Shown here piece by piece: positions 28,220 through 40,718 of a DNA stretch of 64,000 nucleotides. Position 1 is the stretch's first letter, and each line of letters opens with the position of its first letter. This stretch comes from Skermania piniformis (GTDB lineage: Bacteria > Actinomycetota > Actinomycetes > Mycobacteriales > Mycobacteriaceae). The stretch covers positions 2,046,001-2,110,000 of the forward strand of contig NZ_CP079105.1 in assembly GCF_019285775.1 (NCBI RefSeq), written 5' to 3'. The position numbers and the translations under genes are program-made. Below the pieces are notes generated by a model that searched no databases, was not told where the DNA came from, and saw only the letters and a list, made by a program, of their open reading frames with translations.

Positions 28220-29239
28220 TTACCGGACGCCGCCGTTCCTGGCTCGCCGAAGTTCGTCCCGCAGTTCGTCGGCCGACCAGTCCCGCCGCCCACCGGCTTC
28301 GGCCTCGTGGACCAGTGTGAGCAGCCGCCGGTTCACCGGTGTCGGGGTGCCGACCAGCTCGCCGACGGTGACCACCTCCCCGCACAGCCAGTCGATCTCG
28401 GTGCGCCGGCCGGCGTACAGGTCGTCGGCCATCGACGAGCGTGCGGCCGGATGTACCGCCACGATGCCGCCAGCCAGCCGGCGGAACAGCACGTCCGGCA
28501 TCGGCAGGACCGCGGCCATCAGCCGGGGCCCGACCCGGGTCAGCCGGGCCGGTTCGATCCGGCTGCGCCGCAGTGCGGCCAGCGCTTCGCGCTGTGCCCA
28601 GGCGAGGCATTGGCGATATCCGCGCCGGCTCAGTTCTTGCTGCAGCGACAGCCCGGACAATGCGTTGATCGGATTGTTCAGGTTCAGCAGCAGCTTGGCC
28701 CACTGCGCCGGGCGCACGTCGGCCCGCCGGACCAACGACAGGCCGGCCGCGGCGCAGGCATCGGCAAACGGGTCCAGTTCGGGCCGATCGGCCACCAGCA
28801 GCCCGCCGGAGGTGGCCTGCCGGAAGGTGGCGTCGTCCCCCACCACGTTGTACTCCACGACGCCGGGCAGCACCGTGCAGTCCGGGAGCAATTGCTCGAG
28901 GATCGCGGCGTTGCCGATGCCGTTCTGCAGGCTGACCACCACCGTGTTCGAGCGCAGCGTGCCGGCCAGGGCGCGGCCCGCCGCCTCCGTCCCGGTCGCT
29001 TTCACCGTCACCAGGACCAGGTCCGCGTCGGTCACCGGTTCGGCCTCGGTGTGCAGCCGGAACTGCTCGACGGGGATTGCTGTGGTGTTGCCGGCAAAAT
29101 CGACGAGCTGCAGGCCGTGCTCGGCCAGCGCATCGACGACCCGGGGGCGGCCGACGAACTCCACGTCGGCACCGCCGGCGAGCAGCCGTCCGCCGACGTA
29201 GCAGCCGATCCGGCCGGCGCCGAAAACGCAGATCTTCAC
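28220..29239 (-). CDS. Ketopantoate reductase-family protein (PanE/ApbA)
   Basis: 339-residue NADPH-dependent reductase-fold protein. The N-terminal Rossmann motif is ICVFGAGRIGCYVGG; later blocks are LVTVKATGT, VSLQNGIGN and AQWAKLLLNLNNPINAL. The last carries the Lys and Asn typical of 2-dehydropantoate 2-reductase, which makes pantoate for coenzyme A. Many family members act on other 2-oxoacids, so the exact reaction is open. It starts at GTG overlapping the pafC stop (GTGA) and precedes tatA, so it is built into the pafBC-tatAC operon. That position is not shared with M. tuberculosis, where tatA follows pafC directly. Confidence 0.88.
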   Translation of the reverse strand: MKICVFGAGRIGCYVGGRLLAGGADVEFVGRPRVVDALAEHGLQLVDFAGNTTAIPVEQFRLHTEAEPVTDADLVLVTVKATGTEAAGRALAGTLRSNTVVVSLQNGIGNAAILEQLLPDCTVLPGVVEYNVVGDDATFRQATSGGLLVADRPELDPFADACAAAGLSLVRRADVRPAQWAKLLLNLNNPINALSGLSLQQELSRRGYRQCLAWAQREALAALRRSRIEPARLTRVGPRLMAAVLPMPDVLFRRLAGGIVAVHPAARSSMADDLYAGRRTEIDWLCGEVVTVGELVGTPTPVNRRLLTLVHEAEAGGRRDWSADELRDELRRARNGGVR

Positions 29240-30258
29240 CCGGCGCTCACCTCGTGTCCGGCGGTCAGCTCGCCCCCCAGCAGGTCGGCCCCGGCCAGGT
29301 CGTACGCCGCCAATGCCGCTGTCGCCCGGGTGCGCAGGGCCGCGGCCAGCTCGGGTGGGCCGAGTACCTCGACCCCGTCGCCGAAGCCGAGCAGCAGCCG
29401 GACCAGCCAGTCCAGGGTGGCGAACCGCATGGTGGCCGCGATCGTCCCGTCGGCACCGACCGAAACATTCGACATCGGGTAGTGATCGAGCGTCCAGGCA
29501 TGAGCCGAGCCGATCCGCAGGTGCGCCTGCGGCAGTGACTCGTCGCCGACGAACAGGTCCAGCGTGCCGTCGGTGAGATCGGCGGCAGCCGGCGGGCGGG
29601 ACGGCTCGGTCAGCGCCGTCGCCGCGTCGATCCGATCGAACCGGAACAGCCGAACCCCGTCGGCCTGTCGGCACCACGCCTGCAGGTAGCTGTGCTCGTC
29701 GACCACGACCACGCGGATCGGATCGACGGTGCGATCGGACACGGCATCACGGCTGGCCGAGTAGTACATGATCCGCAACGCCCGCCCGTCGGTGAGCGCC
29801 GCCCGCACCGTCGTCGCAATCCGGTTTTCGGCGTTCGGTTCGGGCGCAGGCTCCGGACTCGCGACACTGCGGTCGAGCCGGGCCGCACCGGCCGCTGCTT
29901 CGATCTTGGCCATCGCCGACCGCGCAGCCCCGGGATCGGCAGTTCCGGGCAGCTCCAGCATCGAGCGCAGTGCGATCCCCAGCGAGATCGCCTCGGTGGA
30001 GGTGAGGCGCAACGGTCGTTCGATCCCGGCAGAGAAGGTGACTTCGATGCTCTCCTCGGAGAAGGACAGATCGATCAGGTCGCCGGGGCCGTATCCGGGT
30101 AGGCCACACATCCACAGCTGGTTCAGATCGGTCATCAAGTCGGCTGTGCTCACACCGAGCTCGGCGGCCGCCGCCGGGGCGCTGATCCCCGGATGCGCGA
30201 TGAAATACGGCACAAGGTTCAGCATCCGGGACAGCCGGGTGCTCAGTCGCGGGCTCAT
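29236..30258 (-). CDS. pafC: WYL-domain DNA-damage regulator PafC
   Basis: 340-residue regulator with an N-terminal winged helix-turn-helix-like part (APAAAAELGVSTADLMTDLNQ), a central WYL domain (residues 160-235 with YYSASRDAVSDRTVDP) and a C-terminal WCX extension. PafB and PafC form the LexA/RecA-independent DNA damage activator of mycobacteria. The ATG start overlaps the pafB stop by four bases (ATGA), so synthesis is coupled. It is followed by the panE-like gene with another four-base overlap. Confidence 0.93.
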   Translation of the reverse strand: MSPRLSTRLSRMLNLVPYFIAHPGISAPAAAAELGVSTADLMTDLNQLWMCGLPGYGPGDLIDLSFSEESIEVTFSAGIERPLRLTSTEAISLGIALRSMLELPGTADPGAARSAMAKIEAAAGAARLDRSVASPEPAPEPNAENRIATTVRAALTDGRALRIMYYSASRDAVSDRTVDPIRVVVVDEHSYLQAWCRQADGVRLFRFDRIDAATALTEPSRPPAAADLTDGTLDLFVGDESLPQAHLRIGSAHAWTLDHYPMSNVSVGADGTIAATMRFATLDWLVRLLLGFGDGVEVLGPPELAAALRTRATAALAAYDLAGADLLGGELTAGHEVSAG

Positions 30259-31232
30259 GATCGAGCCACCGCACGCAGCCGCCGGACGACTTCGGTGCGC
30301 AGTTCCGGCGGATCCAGCACGACCGCGTCCGGCCCGTACCCGGCGACCAGCCGGACGAGCCAGTCCTCGTATCCGGCCGGCACCTGCAGCACGGTCCCGT
30401 CCCGCCCGCCGATTCGACGCGACTCGCGCACCGTGCCCATCCGGCGTAGCTCGTGAGCGCGGTCGTCGGCGACCCAGACGGTCGCGGGTCGCGCGTCGGT
30501 GGGCCGGGTGCCGGTCACCCGATCGACGATCGCGCGCAGGTTCACCCGCTCCGGCTTGCGGACACGACCGGCCGGACCGTACGCGGCGACGTCGTCGGCG
30601 ATCCGGGACAGCCGAAAGGTGCGAGTATCGTCCCGGTCCAGATCGTGCCCGACCAGATACCAGCGGCCCTGTCGGGTGACCACGCCCCAGGGTTCCACCC
30701 GGCGCTCCTTGAACGGTTCGTTGGCGGCGCCGCGATGTCGGAACCGGACGGCGCGGCCGGCGTCGATCGCGGCCAGGAGCTTGCCCAGCGCCGGTTCCGA
30801 ACCCCGGGTGCGCGCCGGCATCGCGGTCACCGCCGGTGCGTCGCCCGGGTCCACCTGGACACCGGCCGCGCGCAACTTCTGCACCGCGCTCTGCGCGACG
30901 GCGGCAAGCTCGGGCGACTCCCACATCTGCACGGCCACCGCGACCGCCGCAGCCTCGGCACTGTTCAGGTCGATCTCCGGGAGTTCATAGGCGTCCCGGT
31001 TTATCCGGTAACCCTCCACCGACGACCCCCGGTTGGTTCCGGTTTCCAGCGGAACCCCGAGATCGCGCAGCTCGTTCTTGTCGCGCTCGAACATGCGGTA
31101 GAACGCCTCGGTGCTCACCGAGTCGGCATAGCCGGCGACGCTGCGGCGAATGCGCTCGGCGGGCAGGTACTGGTGGGTGGACAACAGCGCGATCACCAGG
31201 TTCATCAGCCGCTCGACCTTGGAGACTGCCAC
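30255..31232 (-). CDS. pafB: WYL-domain DNA-damage regulator PafB
   Basis: 325-residue partner of PafC. Helix-turn-helix near residues 25-65 (STEAFYRMFERDKNELRDLG), WYL domain around VRFRHRGAANEPFKERRVEP and WYLVGHDLDRDDTRTFRL, C-terminal WCX part. With PafC it activates mycobacterial DNA-repair genes at specific promoters. GTG start at 31232 gives the standard N-terminus SKVERLMNLV. About 90 bases separate it from pafA, which reads the same way, so it may share that promoter or have its own. Confidence 0.93.
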   Translation of the reverse strand: MAVSKVERLMNLVIALLSTHQYLPAERIRRSVAGYADSVSTEAFYRMFERDKNELRDLGVPLETGTNRGSSVEGYRINRDAYELPEIDLNSAEAAAVAVAVQMWESPELAAVAQSAVQKLRAAGVQVDPGDAPAVTAMPARTRGSEPALGKLLAAIDAGRAVRFRHRGAANEPFKERRVEPWGVVTRQGRWYLVGHDLDRDDTRTFRLSRIADDVAAYGPAGRVRKPERVNLRAIVDRVTGTRPTDARPATVWVADDRAHELRRMGTVRESRRIGGRDGTVLQVPAGYEDWLVRLVAGYGPDAVVLDPPELRTEVVRRLRAVARS

Positions 31233-31323
31233 CCGAGCGAGCCTAGCCCTGCTTCGCCCGTATGTGCGAGTCCGGCGCGGTGATGACCGGCCGCGAGTTC
31301 GAGCCGGTGCAATAGCAGCCGGT

Positions 31324-32682
31324 TCACATCGAAGCGATCAGCCGTTCCACCCGCTCGTCCACCGACCGGAACGGATCTTTGCACAGCACGGTCCGCTGTG
31401 CCTGATCGTTGAGCTTCAGGTGCACCCAGTCGACGGTGAAATCGCGGCCCGCCTCTTGCGCGGCGGTGATGAAGTCGCCGCGCAGCTTGGCCCGAGTGGT
31501 CTGGGGTGGCGTATCGACCGCGGCGGTCACCGCGTCGTCCTCGGTGATCCGCTTGGCCAGGCCCTTGCGTTGCAGCAGGTCGAACACGCCACGGCCGCGT
31601 TTGATGTCGTGATAAGCCAGGTCCAACTGGGAGATCTTGGGATCGGACAGTTCCATCCCGTACCGATCCTGGTACCGCTGGAACAGCTTCCGCTTGATCA
31701 CCCAGTCGATCTCGGTGTCCACCTTCGCGAAATCCTGTGCCTCGACCGCGTCCAGGGTGCGGCCCCACAGGTCCACCACCGCGTCGACCTGCGGATCCGG
31801 CTGCCGATTGCGCAGATGCTCGACAGCGCGGGTGTAGTACTCGCGCTGGATGTCCAGTGCGCTGGCCTGCCGGCCACCGGCGAGCCGGACCGGACGTCGC
31901 CCGGTCAGATCATGGCTGACCTCGCGGATCGCCCGGATCGGGTTGTCCAGCGCGAAATCGCGGAACGATACGCCGGCCTCGATCATCTCCAGCACCAACG
32001 ACGCGGTACCGACCTTGAGCATCGTGGTGGTCTCGGACATGTTGGAATCGCCCACGATCACGTGGAGCCGGCGGTACTTCTCGGCATCCGCGTGTGGCTC
32101 GTCCCGGGTGTTGATGATCGGCCGGGACCGGGTGGTCGCCGACGACACCCCCTCCCAGATGTGCTCGGCTCGCTGCGACAGACAGAACGTGGCGGCCTTG
32201 GGCGTCTGCAATACCTTGCCGGCACCGCAGATCAGCTGGCGGGTGACCAGAAACGGCAGCAACACGTCGGCGATCCGGGAGAATTCGCCGGCACGGATCA
32301 CCAGGAAATTCTCGTGACACCCGTAGGAGTTGCCGGCCGAGTCGGTGTTGTTCTTGAACAGGTAGATGTCGCCGCCGATGCCCTCGTCCGCGAGTCGATG
32401 CTCGGCGTCGATCAGCAGATCTTCCAATACCCGCTCGCCGGCGCGGTCGTGGGTGACCAGCTGCACCAGGCTGTCGCACTCGGCGGTCGCATACTCCGGA
32501 TGCGAACCCACATCCAGGTAGAGCCGGGCGCCGTTGCGGAGGAACACATTCGAGCTGCGACCCCAGGAGACCACGCGGCGGAACAGATACCGCGCAACCT
32601 CGTCCGGGCTCAGCCGCCGGTGCCCGTGGAAGGTGCACGTGACCCCGAACTCGGTCTCGATTCCCATGATTCGCCGCTGCAC
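31324..32682 (-). CDS. pafA: Pup ligase PafA
   Basis: 452-residue carboxylate-amine ligase (glutamine-synthetase-like fold) that joins the C-terminal Glu of Pup to target lysines, marking them for the proteasome. The start [11 protein letters not shown] supplies the metal-binding Glu pair, and [20 protein letters not shown] carries the catalytic Asp loop. Length equals the M. tuberculosis protein. GTG at 32682 is chosen to give the standard VQRRIMGIE beginning; the open frame upstream has no family similarity. It is downstream of prcBA with about 50 bases between, in the dop-pup-prcB-prcA-pafA direction. Confidence 0.97.
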   Translation of the reverse strand: MQRRIMGIETEFGVTCTFHGHRRLSPDEVARYLFRRVVSWGRSSNVFLRNGARLYLDVGSHPEYATAECDSLVQLVTHDRAGERVLEDLLIDAEHRLADEGIGGDIYLFKNNTDSAGNSYGCHENFLVIRAGEFSRIADVLLPFLVTRQLICGAGKVLQTPKAATFCLSQRAEHIWEGVSSATTRSRPIINTRDEPHADAEKYRRLHVIVGDSNMSETTTMLKVGTASLVLEMIEAGVSFRDFALDNPIRAIREVSHDLTGRRPVRLAGGRQASALDIQREYYTRAVEHLRNRQPDPQVDAVVDLWGRTLDAVEAQDFAKVDTEIDWVIKRKLFQRYQDRYGMELSDPKISQLDLAYHDIKRGRGVFDLLQRKGLAKRITEDDAVTAAVDTPPQTTRAKLRGDFITAAQEAGRDFTVDWVHLKLNDQAQRTVLCKDPFRSVDERVERLIASM

Positions 32683-32734
32683 ACCATCGACAGTACAGCC
32701 AGCGCCGGACCGGGCGGCCGGATTCCCGGCGGGG

Positions 32735-33526
32735 TCATGCCGAGTCGTTGCCTCCGGCATCGCCGCTGCCGGTGTCGTCGCCCGCAGTTGCGCTGCCTGC
32801 GGTATCGGTGCCGACGGCCGAGATTGCGGCCAGCGCGTCACCCTGCAGCCGGCGGAACGCCCGGCGCGGCCGGGCCTGATCGAGGATCGCCACCTCGAGT
32901 GCGGAGTTTCCGTTCGGTTTGCGGTCCTTGTCGCCGTTGCCCGGCTCGTGGGCACCCGCGCGGAGCGCGGATCTGGCTACGCCGAATGCCGTCGTCAAGT
33001 TCATCCCGGGCTGGTACGCCGAACGCAGCGCGGTGCTGATCGGTTCGGTCACGCCGCCCATCACGACGAACTCGCGTTCATCGGCGATCGACCCGTCGAA
33101 GCTGATCCGGTACAGCTGTGGCTGTCGGTTCTGCTCCGGATAGCCGACCTCGGCGACGCAGATCTCGACCTCGAACGGCTTGAGCTGGTCGGTGAAGATC
33201 CCGCCGAGCGTGGATGCGTACATGTTGGCCAGCGCCCGCGCGGTGACGTCGCGCCGGTCGTAGCTGTAGCCGAGCAGATCGGCCTGGCGGATGCCGCCCC
33301 GGCGCAGACTCTCGAACTCGTTGTACTTGCCGACCGCGGCGAAACCGATCCGGTCGTACAGCTCGCTGACCTTGTACAGCGCCGTGGACGGATTCTCCGC
33401 GACGAACAGCACGCCCTGGTCGTAGGTGAGGACGACGACGCTACGCCCCCGCGCGATACCTTTCCGGGCGAGTTCGGTCTTGTCCCGGACGATCTGTTCC
33501 GCGGACGCGTAGTACGGCAGGGTCAT
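32735..33526 (-). CDS. prcA: Proteasome alpha subunit PrcA
   Basis: 263-residue alpha-ring subunit of the 20S core. The N-terminal [23 protein letters not shown] forms the gate helix H0, followed by the beta sandwich ([18 protein letters not shown]). The last 25 residues are a Gly/Asp/Thr-rich flexible tail. Start overlaps the prcB stop by ATGA. The extended acidic tail is common in actinobacterial PrcA and is not itself a sign of damage. Confidence 0.97.
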   Translation of the reverse strand: MTLPYYASAEQIVRDKTELARKGIARGRSVVVLTYDQGVLFVAENPSTALYKVSELYDRIGFAAVGKYNEFESLRRGGIRQADLLGYSYDRRDVTARALANMYASTLGGIFTDQLKPFEVEICVAEVGYPEQNRQPQLYRISFDGSIADEREFVVMGGVTEPISTALRSAYQPGMNLTTAFGVARSALRAGAHEPGNGDKDRKPNGNSALEVAILDQARPRRAFRRLQGDALAAISAVGTDTAGSATAGDDTGSGDAGGNDSA

Positions 33527-34374
33527 AGGTTCTCCGATTCCTGCGTGCGCGCGGCGACGACCTCGCGGGCGATCTGCTCCAGTTGTTCGGGCGCCACCTC
33601 CAGCGCTCCGGCGGCGGTGATCATCACCGCGGTCGGGTAGATCCGGCGGGCCAGATCCGGTCCGCCGGTCGCGGAATCGTCGTCGGCGGCGTCGTACAGC
33701 GACTCGACGGCGATCCGCAGTGCCCGGTCGATGTCGATACCGCGGGTGTAGAGCTTCTTCAGCGCCGAGCGGGCGAACAACGAGCCGGAGCCGATTGCGG
33801 CATATCCGAAGCGTTCCTCGCTCCGACCACCCACCACGTCGTAGGACACGATCCGGCCCGCCTCCGCCGGATCGGCCGCATCCAGGTCGTAGCCCGCCAA
33901 CAGCGGTACCACGGCCAAGCCCTGCATCGCCGCCGGCAGGTTGTTGCGGACCAGCCGGGACAGGTGGTTCGCCTTGCCGGCGAAGGTGAGCGGAATCCCT
34001 TCGATCTTCTCGTAGTGTTCCAGCTCCACCGCGAACAGCCGGACCATCTCCACCGCGACGCCGGCAGTCCCGGCGATACCGACCGCCGAGTACTCGTCGG
34101 TGACGATCACCTTGTCGATGTCGCGCTGCGCGATCAGGTTGCCCTGGGTGGCGCGGCGGTCACCGGCGATCACCACCCCGCCGGTGCCGCAGACCGCCAC
34201 GATGGTCGTGCCGTGCGGTGCCAGATCGGCCTGTCCGGCCGCCGCGGTCTGGTCGATCCGATTGTGTGGCAACAAATCCGGCGCGTACTCCCGGAGATGT
34301 TCGGTGAACGAGGAGCTGTCGCTCCCCAGCCGGAGCCGCTGCGCTGCGGCTGCCGGTTCCCGCCGTGCTGTCAC
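33523..34374 (-). CDS. prcB: Proteasome beta subunit PrcB
   Basis: 283-residue catalytic subunit. A propeptide of about 55 residues is removed to expose Thr 56 in HGTTIVAV, the N-terminal nucleophile. [15 protein letters not shown] and the Lys-containing strand after it complete the active site. Chymotrypsin-like broad cleavage is expected. GTG start overlaps the pup stop (GTGA), and prcA follows with an ATGA overlap, so pup, beta and alpha are translated from one message. Confidence 0.97.
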   Translation of the reverse strand: MTARREPAAAAQRLRLGSDSSSFTEHLREYAPDLLPHNRIDQTAAAGQADLAPHGTTIVAVCGTGGVVIAGDRRATQGNLIAQRDIDKVIVTDEYSAVGIAGTAGVAVEMVRLFAVELEHYEKIEGIPLTFAGKANHLSRLVRNNLPAAMQGLAVVPLLAGYDLDAADPAEAGRIVSYDVVGGRSEERFGYAAIGSGSLFARSALKKLYTRGIDIDRALRIAVESLYDAADDDSATGGPDLARRIYPTAVMITAAGALEVAPEQLEQIAREVVAARTQESENL

Positions 34375-34562
34375 TGGCCGCCCTTCTGCACGTAGGCACG
34401 CACGAAGTCTTCGGCGTTCTCCTCGAGCACGTCATCGATCTCGTCCAACAGGTCATCGGTATCCTCGGCCAGCTTCTCCCGCCGCTCCTGACCGGCCGCG
34501 CCGGTGTCGCCGGGCTGCTCGTCGTCGCCACCGCCGGTTCGTCTGGTCTGCTCCTGCGCCAT
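34371..34562 (-). CDS. pup: Prokaryotic ubiquitin-like protein Pup
   Basis: 63-residue disordered tag. The C-terminus is KGGQ, so Dop must deamidate the final Gln to Glu before ligation. The coiled-coil-binding segment for Mpa is the acidic stretch around [22 protein letters not shown] is preceded by GAGGAGG. It lies 73 bases after dop and overlaps prcB, the usual order. Confidence 0.97.
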   Translation of the reverse strand: MAQEQTRRTGGGDDEQPGDTGAAGQERREKLAEDTDDLLDEIDDVLEENAEDFVRAYVQKGGQ

Positions 34563-34635
34563 GCAGCCGACCTCCTCGTGTGTGTTTCCCGGGATGCCCG
34601 GAAACCAATGTGCTCGAAAGTCAACAGTACCGATG

Positions 34636-36135
34636 TCAGGCGGTCAGCTGCGCGACCAGGTCGGCCGCGGTATCAGCTTTTTCCAGCAGTTTGCCCACGT
34701 GGGACTTCGTCCCGCGCAGCGGCTCCAAGGTCGGGATCCGGACCAGCGAGTCGCCGCCCAGATCGAAGATCACCGAATCCCAGCTCGCGGCCGCGATGTC
34801 GGTGCCGAACCGGCGCAGGCACTCGCCCCGGAAGTAGGCCCGGGTGTCGTTCGGCGGGTTCGTCACGGCAGCCAGCACGTCCTGTTCGCTGACCAGACGT
34901 TGCATCGAGCCGCGGGCGACGAGCCGGTTGTAGATGCCCTTGTCCAGCCGCACGTCGGAGTACTGCAAGTCCAGCATGTGCAGCTTCGGTGCCGCCCAGC
35001 CCAGGCCCTCGCGGACCCGGTACCCCTCCAGCAGCCGCAGCTTGGCCGGCCAGTCCAGCAGGTCCGCGCACTCCAGCGGATCGCGCTCCAGCAGGTCGAG
35101 CACCATCGCCCACTTGTCCAGGATGTCGAGTGCCTGCTTGTCGTCGTCCCCCTGCGCCGCCACGAAGGCCGCCGCGCGCTCGTGGTACACGCGTTGCAGC
35201 GCCAGGCCGGTCAGCTCCCGGCCGTCGGCGAGCGCGACCGCGGCGCGCAGCGTCGGGTCGTGGCTGATCTCGTGCACCGCGGTCACCGGCCGAGCCAGCT
35301 GCAGGTCGGACAGATCGATCCCGGCCTCGATCAGGTCGAGGACCAGCGCGGTCGTGCCGACCTTGAGGTAGGTCGACATTTCGGCGAGGTTTGCGTCACC
35401 GAGAATCACGTGCAGCCGGCGATACTTGTCCGCGTCGGCGTGCGGCTCGTCCCGCGTGTTGATGATGCCGCGTTTGAGGGTGGTTTCCAGGCCGACCTCG
35501 ACCTCGATGTAGTCGGCGCGTTGGGACAGCTGGAAACCCGCGTCGTCGCCGGACTGACCGATACCGACCCGGCCCGAGCCCGCGAACACCTGCCGGGAGA
35601 CGAAGAACGGGGTGAGCCCGGCGATGATCGCGTTGAACGGGGTGTCCCGGCTCATCAGATAGTTCTCGTGGGTGCCGTAGCTGGCGCCCTTGCCGTCCAC
35701 GTTGTTCTTGTAGAGCTGTAGTCGCGGGGCCCCGGGCACGCTGGAGGCATGCCGAGCGGCGGCCTCCATCACCCGCTCCCCCGCCTTGTCCCAGATCACC
35801 GCGTCCAGCGGGTTGGTCACCTCCGGGGCGGAATACTCCGGGTGCGCGTGATCGACATAGAGGCGGGCACCGTTGGTCAAGATCATGTTCGCGGCGCCGA
35901 CCTCGTCGGCGTCGATCACCGGCGCCGGGCCGGACAGTCGGCCCAGATCGAACCCGCGGGCGTCGCGCAGCGGCGACTCGACCTCGTAATCCCAGCGGGT
36001 GCGGCGGGCTCGCGGCACGCCTTCGGCCGCCGCGTAGGCCAGGACCGCTTGGGTGGAGGTGAGGATCGGGTTGGCCGATGCCTCGGTCGGTGAGGAGATC
36101 CCGTACTCCACCTCGATGCCGATGATGCGCTGCAT
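34636..36135 (-). CDS. dop: Pup deamidase/depupylase Dop
   Basis: 499-residue PafA homologue that deamidates Pup-Gln and removes Pup from substrates. The start [17 protein letters not shown] has the metal-binding Glu pair. [22 protein letters not shown] includes the nucleophilic Asp loop. The insertion between residues 35 and 80 (Dop loop, near [16 protein letters not shown]) separates Dop from PafA. ATG 36135 gives the normal N-terminus. It is the first gene of the pup-proteasome operon and is divergent from the UvrA paralogue with 79 bases between starts. Confidence 0.97.
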   Translation of the reverse strand: MQRIIGIEVEYGISSPTEASANPILTSTQAVLAYAAAEGVPRARRTRWDYEVESPLRDARGFDLGRLSGPAPVIDADEVGAANMILTNGARLYVDHAHPEYSAPEVTNPLDAVIWDKAGERVMEAAARHASSVPGAPRLQLYKNNVDGKGASYGTHENYLMSRDTPFNAIIAGLTPFFVSRQVFAGSGRVGIGQSGDDAGFQLSQRADYIEVEVGLETTLKRGIINTRDEPHADADKYRRLHVILGDANLAEMSTYLKVGTTALVLDLIEAGIDLSDLQLARPVTAVHEISHDPTLRAAVALADGRELTGLALQRVYHERAAAFVAAQGDDDKQALDILDKWAMVLDLLERDPLECADLLDWPAKLRLLEGYRVREGLGWAAPKLHMLDLQYSDVRLDKGIYNRLVARGSMQRLVSEQDVLAAVTNPPNDTRAYFRGECLRRFGTDIAAASWDSVIFDLGGDSLVRIPTLEPLRGTKSHVGKLLEKADTAADLVAQLTA

Positions 36136-36214
36136 GACCAGCAAGCCTATTCGACGGCACCGACGCATAGCATCCATCCATCGACCCTTGCCCGAGCCGA
36201 GGAGACTACCGAGC

Positions 36215-38599
<2,385 letters not shown>

Positions 38600-38742
38600 T
38601 GTGGGCCCGGGTGGCCACGCTCACCACGCGGGTGACCTGATCGAGGTGCGCGCCCGCGGCTTGTCCGTCGTTCGTCCGACACCCGTGACCGCGCGACTGC
38701 AATACCCTGGGTGCCGTCGCGCCGACGGATTCGGAGGAGCCG

Positions 38743-38886
38743 GTGGAGTACCTCGAACACACGGTGATCGTGCTACCCGGCATACTGGGCAGCGAGCTGG
38801 TCGATGACCGCGGCCGAAAGATCTGGGGCGAACTGGACTATCGGCCGTTGGCGCGCAGAGTCGCGATGGCGGAGACGGTGGCGTAG
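38743..38886 (+). pseudogene. Truncated start of an LCAT-like lipase/acyltransferase
   Basis: A GTG-started frame with GGAGG upstream encodes about 33 residues that look like the N-terminus of the LCAT/PGAP1-type alpha/beta hydrolases (VIVLPGILGSELVDD, GRKIWGEL). The remainder of 47 codons is just the antisense of the neighbouring gene's 3' end, then TAG. The oxyanion-loop motif is present but the nucleophile Ser and the rest are gone. The break lies near 38840, exactly where the prenyltransferase-like gene ends on the other strand. I read it as a gene cut by a rearrangement that brought in the neighbour. Confidence 0.6.
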
Positions 38887-39731
38887 CCGCGCCATTCAAG
38901 CGCCGCGGCCTCGGAGTAGCTAGTGAAGTCCACGCTCCATCCACCGTCGGCCTGCTGTCCGTGTTCCAGGCGATCGAGGTCAGCAGCCACGGCGTCGGCA
39001 TCGATGAGCTCTCGGATTGGGCGTCCAGGTTCGGGCGCAAAGTCGAGAAGGTGAAGCGTCTCCCCTTCAGCACCCCCGACGACCGGAATCGCGCCATCGG
39101 CGGGCACATATTGGCCCAGGCGGCGCAGGAGTTCATGGGCGTCTGGATGGGTGTCGGCGGCCGCGTCGAGGAATCGAAGTGCGAACGACAAGACGTAGGC
39201 GAACGGGGCCTCGTCAATCTGGGTGATCGCGTCGAAGCAGTAGCGCGTCACCCGCGCCAGCCAGGGATGCGCCCGCGCTTGCTCGTCAAACCGGGCGACG
39301 CGGTGCGCTTGCGCGGCAACTCCGGCTGTGATTTGTAGCGACGACTCGTGGGGGTCTGTTTCGACCCAGAATGGTGCGCAGGCAACGGGGTTCGCGATGG
39401 GCAGCGCGAAAGGGAGGCCCCCGTCTGGCAGGGCGACCGAGGCTAGCCAGTCGAAAAGTTTTACTGTCGCAGGTGTTGTCTCTGGAGCAGTATCGCCGAT
39501 CGCTTCGAGCGCGTGAAGGGCACCTGCCGGTTGGCTTTCCGTCGCGCGCAGGTCAGGTTCGATGCCCCATCCGTAGCCGCCGTCGGCGTTGCTGTAGCTA
39601 TCCACAGCGGCGAGTACCGATGCCCGATCTGCGGTGTTGCCCCGACTGGTAAGCAGGCTGAAGCGTCGTCGATCCAGTACACGCCCGTGAGCTGCCAGAA
39701 ATGATGACGCCCGGCCGATATCGATACTCAT
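38838..39731 (-). CDS. Prenyltransferase/squalene-oxidase-repeat-like protein
   Basis: 297-residue helical protein. The repeats NADGGYGWGIEPD and LEHGQQADGGWSVDF are the QW-like repeats of terpene cyclases and protein prenyltransferases. No DxDD motif is seen, so cyclase chemistry is not supported. Similar stand-alone actinobacterial proteins have no known function. ATG 39731 has GGGAGG only one base upstream, too close, so the true initiation is uncertain. It overlaps the truncated LCAT-like fragment on the other strand and interrupts synteny, suggesting acquisition. Confidence 0.72.
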   Translation of the reverse strand: MSIDIGRASSFLAAHGRVLDRRRFSLLTSRGNTADRASVLAAVDSYSNADGGYGWGIEPDLRATESQPAGALHALEAIGDTAPETTPATVKLFDWLASVALPDGGLPFALPIANPVACAPFWVETDPHESSLQITAGVAAQAHRVARFDEQARAHPWLARVTRYCFDAITQIDEAPFAYVLSFALRFLDAAADTHPDAHELLRRLGQYVPADGAIPVVGGAEGETLHLLDFAPEPGRPIRELIDADAVAADLDRLEHGQQADGGWSVDFTSYSEAAALEWRGYATVSAIATLRANGR

Positions 39732-39953
39732 GCCTCCCACGGTGTCATGTGTACTGCACCCTGGTCTTGGATGAATCGGCCAATCGCGACATGGGCGCGG
39801 TTTGACCGGGGTTCGTGCTGAACGCGTGCCAAACCGCGAGAATGTCCGCGACAGCCTCGCCGGAACACGCGACCACCTCGCCATTCGCTGGCCCGAACTC
39901 GGGTTGCCCGGCCTGTTCGGTCCCGGGACGTCAGTCCGCTATGAGCAGCATGG
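39732..39953. other. Intergenic stretch beyond the deacetylase gene
   Basis: A plus-strand frame here can be read for about 76 codons (39802-40032), but it has no ribosome-binding site or family similarity and runs into the deacetylase antisense. I see no supported gene. The stretch may hold remnants from the same rearrangement that cut the LCAT-like gene. Confidence 0.4.
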
Positions 39954-40718
39954 TCAGACCGGCAGCAGCACGTCGTTGAGCGTGACCAGCTCCAGTTTGC
40001 GCTCCCGGATGACGTCGATCAGCTGCCCGTAGGTATGCGTGATCGCCGGATCGTTCGCGGTGCACAGGACGATCCCACCGGGCTTGAAGTGAGTGCGCGC
40101 GAGGTCGACGATCGCCGGCTCGTCGGTCCGGGGGGCGGCGGTATCCTCGAGCTGGCCGGACCAGTCGACGATTCGGGGGTAGCCGAGGTCGGCGGCCACC
40201 TTCACCACCGCCGGACTGCTGCTGCCGTAGGGCAATCGCAGATACGGCCCGCCGTCGACGCCGAAGGTGTCGCGCAGGAAGTTCTGGCAACGGACCAGAT
40301 CGTCGGCGACCTGCCGCTCGGGCAGCTTCGCCAAGTCGGCGTGGCTCCAGGTGTGATTGGCGAGCTGGATCTGCCCCGACTCCACCAGGGGGCGCAAAGC
40401 GTCCCGATTCGCCGCCCAGCTCGCGTACCGACCGGTCACGAAGAAGGTGAACCGCGCGCCGGTATCGCGGGCGAACTGGATGAACGCCGCGACCACCTCG
40501 GTGTTCTCGCCGTCGTCGACGGTCAAGGCCATTCGCTGACCGGCGTTCGGGAGCAAGGTCAACGTGCCTGCGGAGACCGGGATCTTCGGCAGCAACGAGA
40601 TCCCGGGCAGCGTGGGTAGCAGCGGGCGGCTCGGCTCGGCGACCGCCAGCGCGGACGGCGCGGCCAACGCGGCCACCGTTCCGGCTGCCAAGGCGGTCAG
40701 AAACCGACGTCGATCCAC
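39954..40718 (-). CDS. Tat-exported polysaccharide deacetylase (NodB fold)
   Basis: 254-residue predicted exported enzyme. The signal peptide MDRRRFLTALAAGTVAALAA has a twin-arginine-like RRRFL motif and an AxA cleavage site near 25. The CE4 domain has metal/base motif TVDDGEN (a variant of TFDDGP), metal motif NHTWSH and RLPYGSS. It would remove acetyl groups from peptidoglycan or another surface glycan. GTG start at 40718. Export likely uses the TatAC system encoded at 26955-28159. The Val for Phe change in motif 1 is tolerated in some family members. Confidence 0.88.
   Translation of the reverse strand: MDRRRFLTALAAGTVAALAAPSALAVAEPSRPLLPTLPGISLLPKIPVSAGTLTLLPNAGQRMALTVDDGENTEVVAAFIQFARDTGARFTFFVTGRYASWAANRDALRPLVESGQIQLANHTWSHADLAKLPERQVADDLVRCQNFLRDTFGVDGGPYLRLPYGSSSPAVVKVAADLGYPRIVDWSGQLEDTAAPRTDEPAIVDLARTHFKPGGIVLCTANDPAITHTYGQLIDVIRERKLELVTLNDVLLPV

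Noticed and set aside
39802-40032. Small plus-strand gene downstream of the prenyltransferase-like gene
   Set aside because: No ribosome-binding site or recognisable family, and its second half is antisense to the deacetylase gene.
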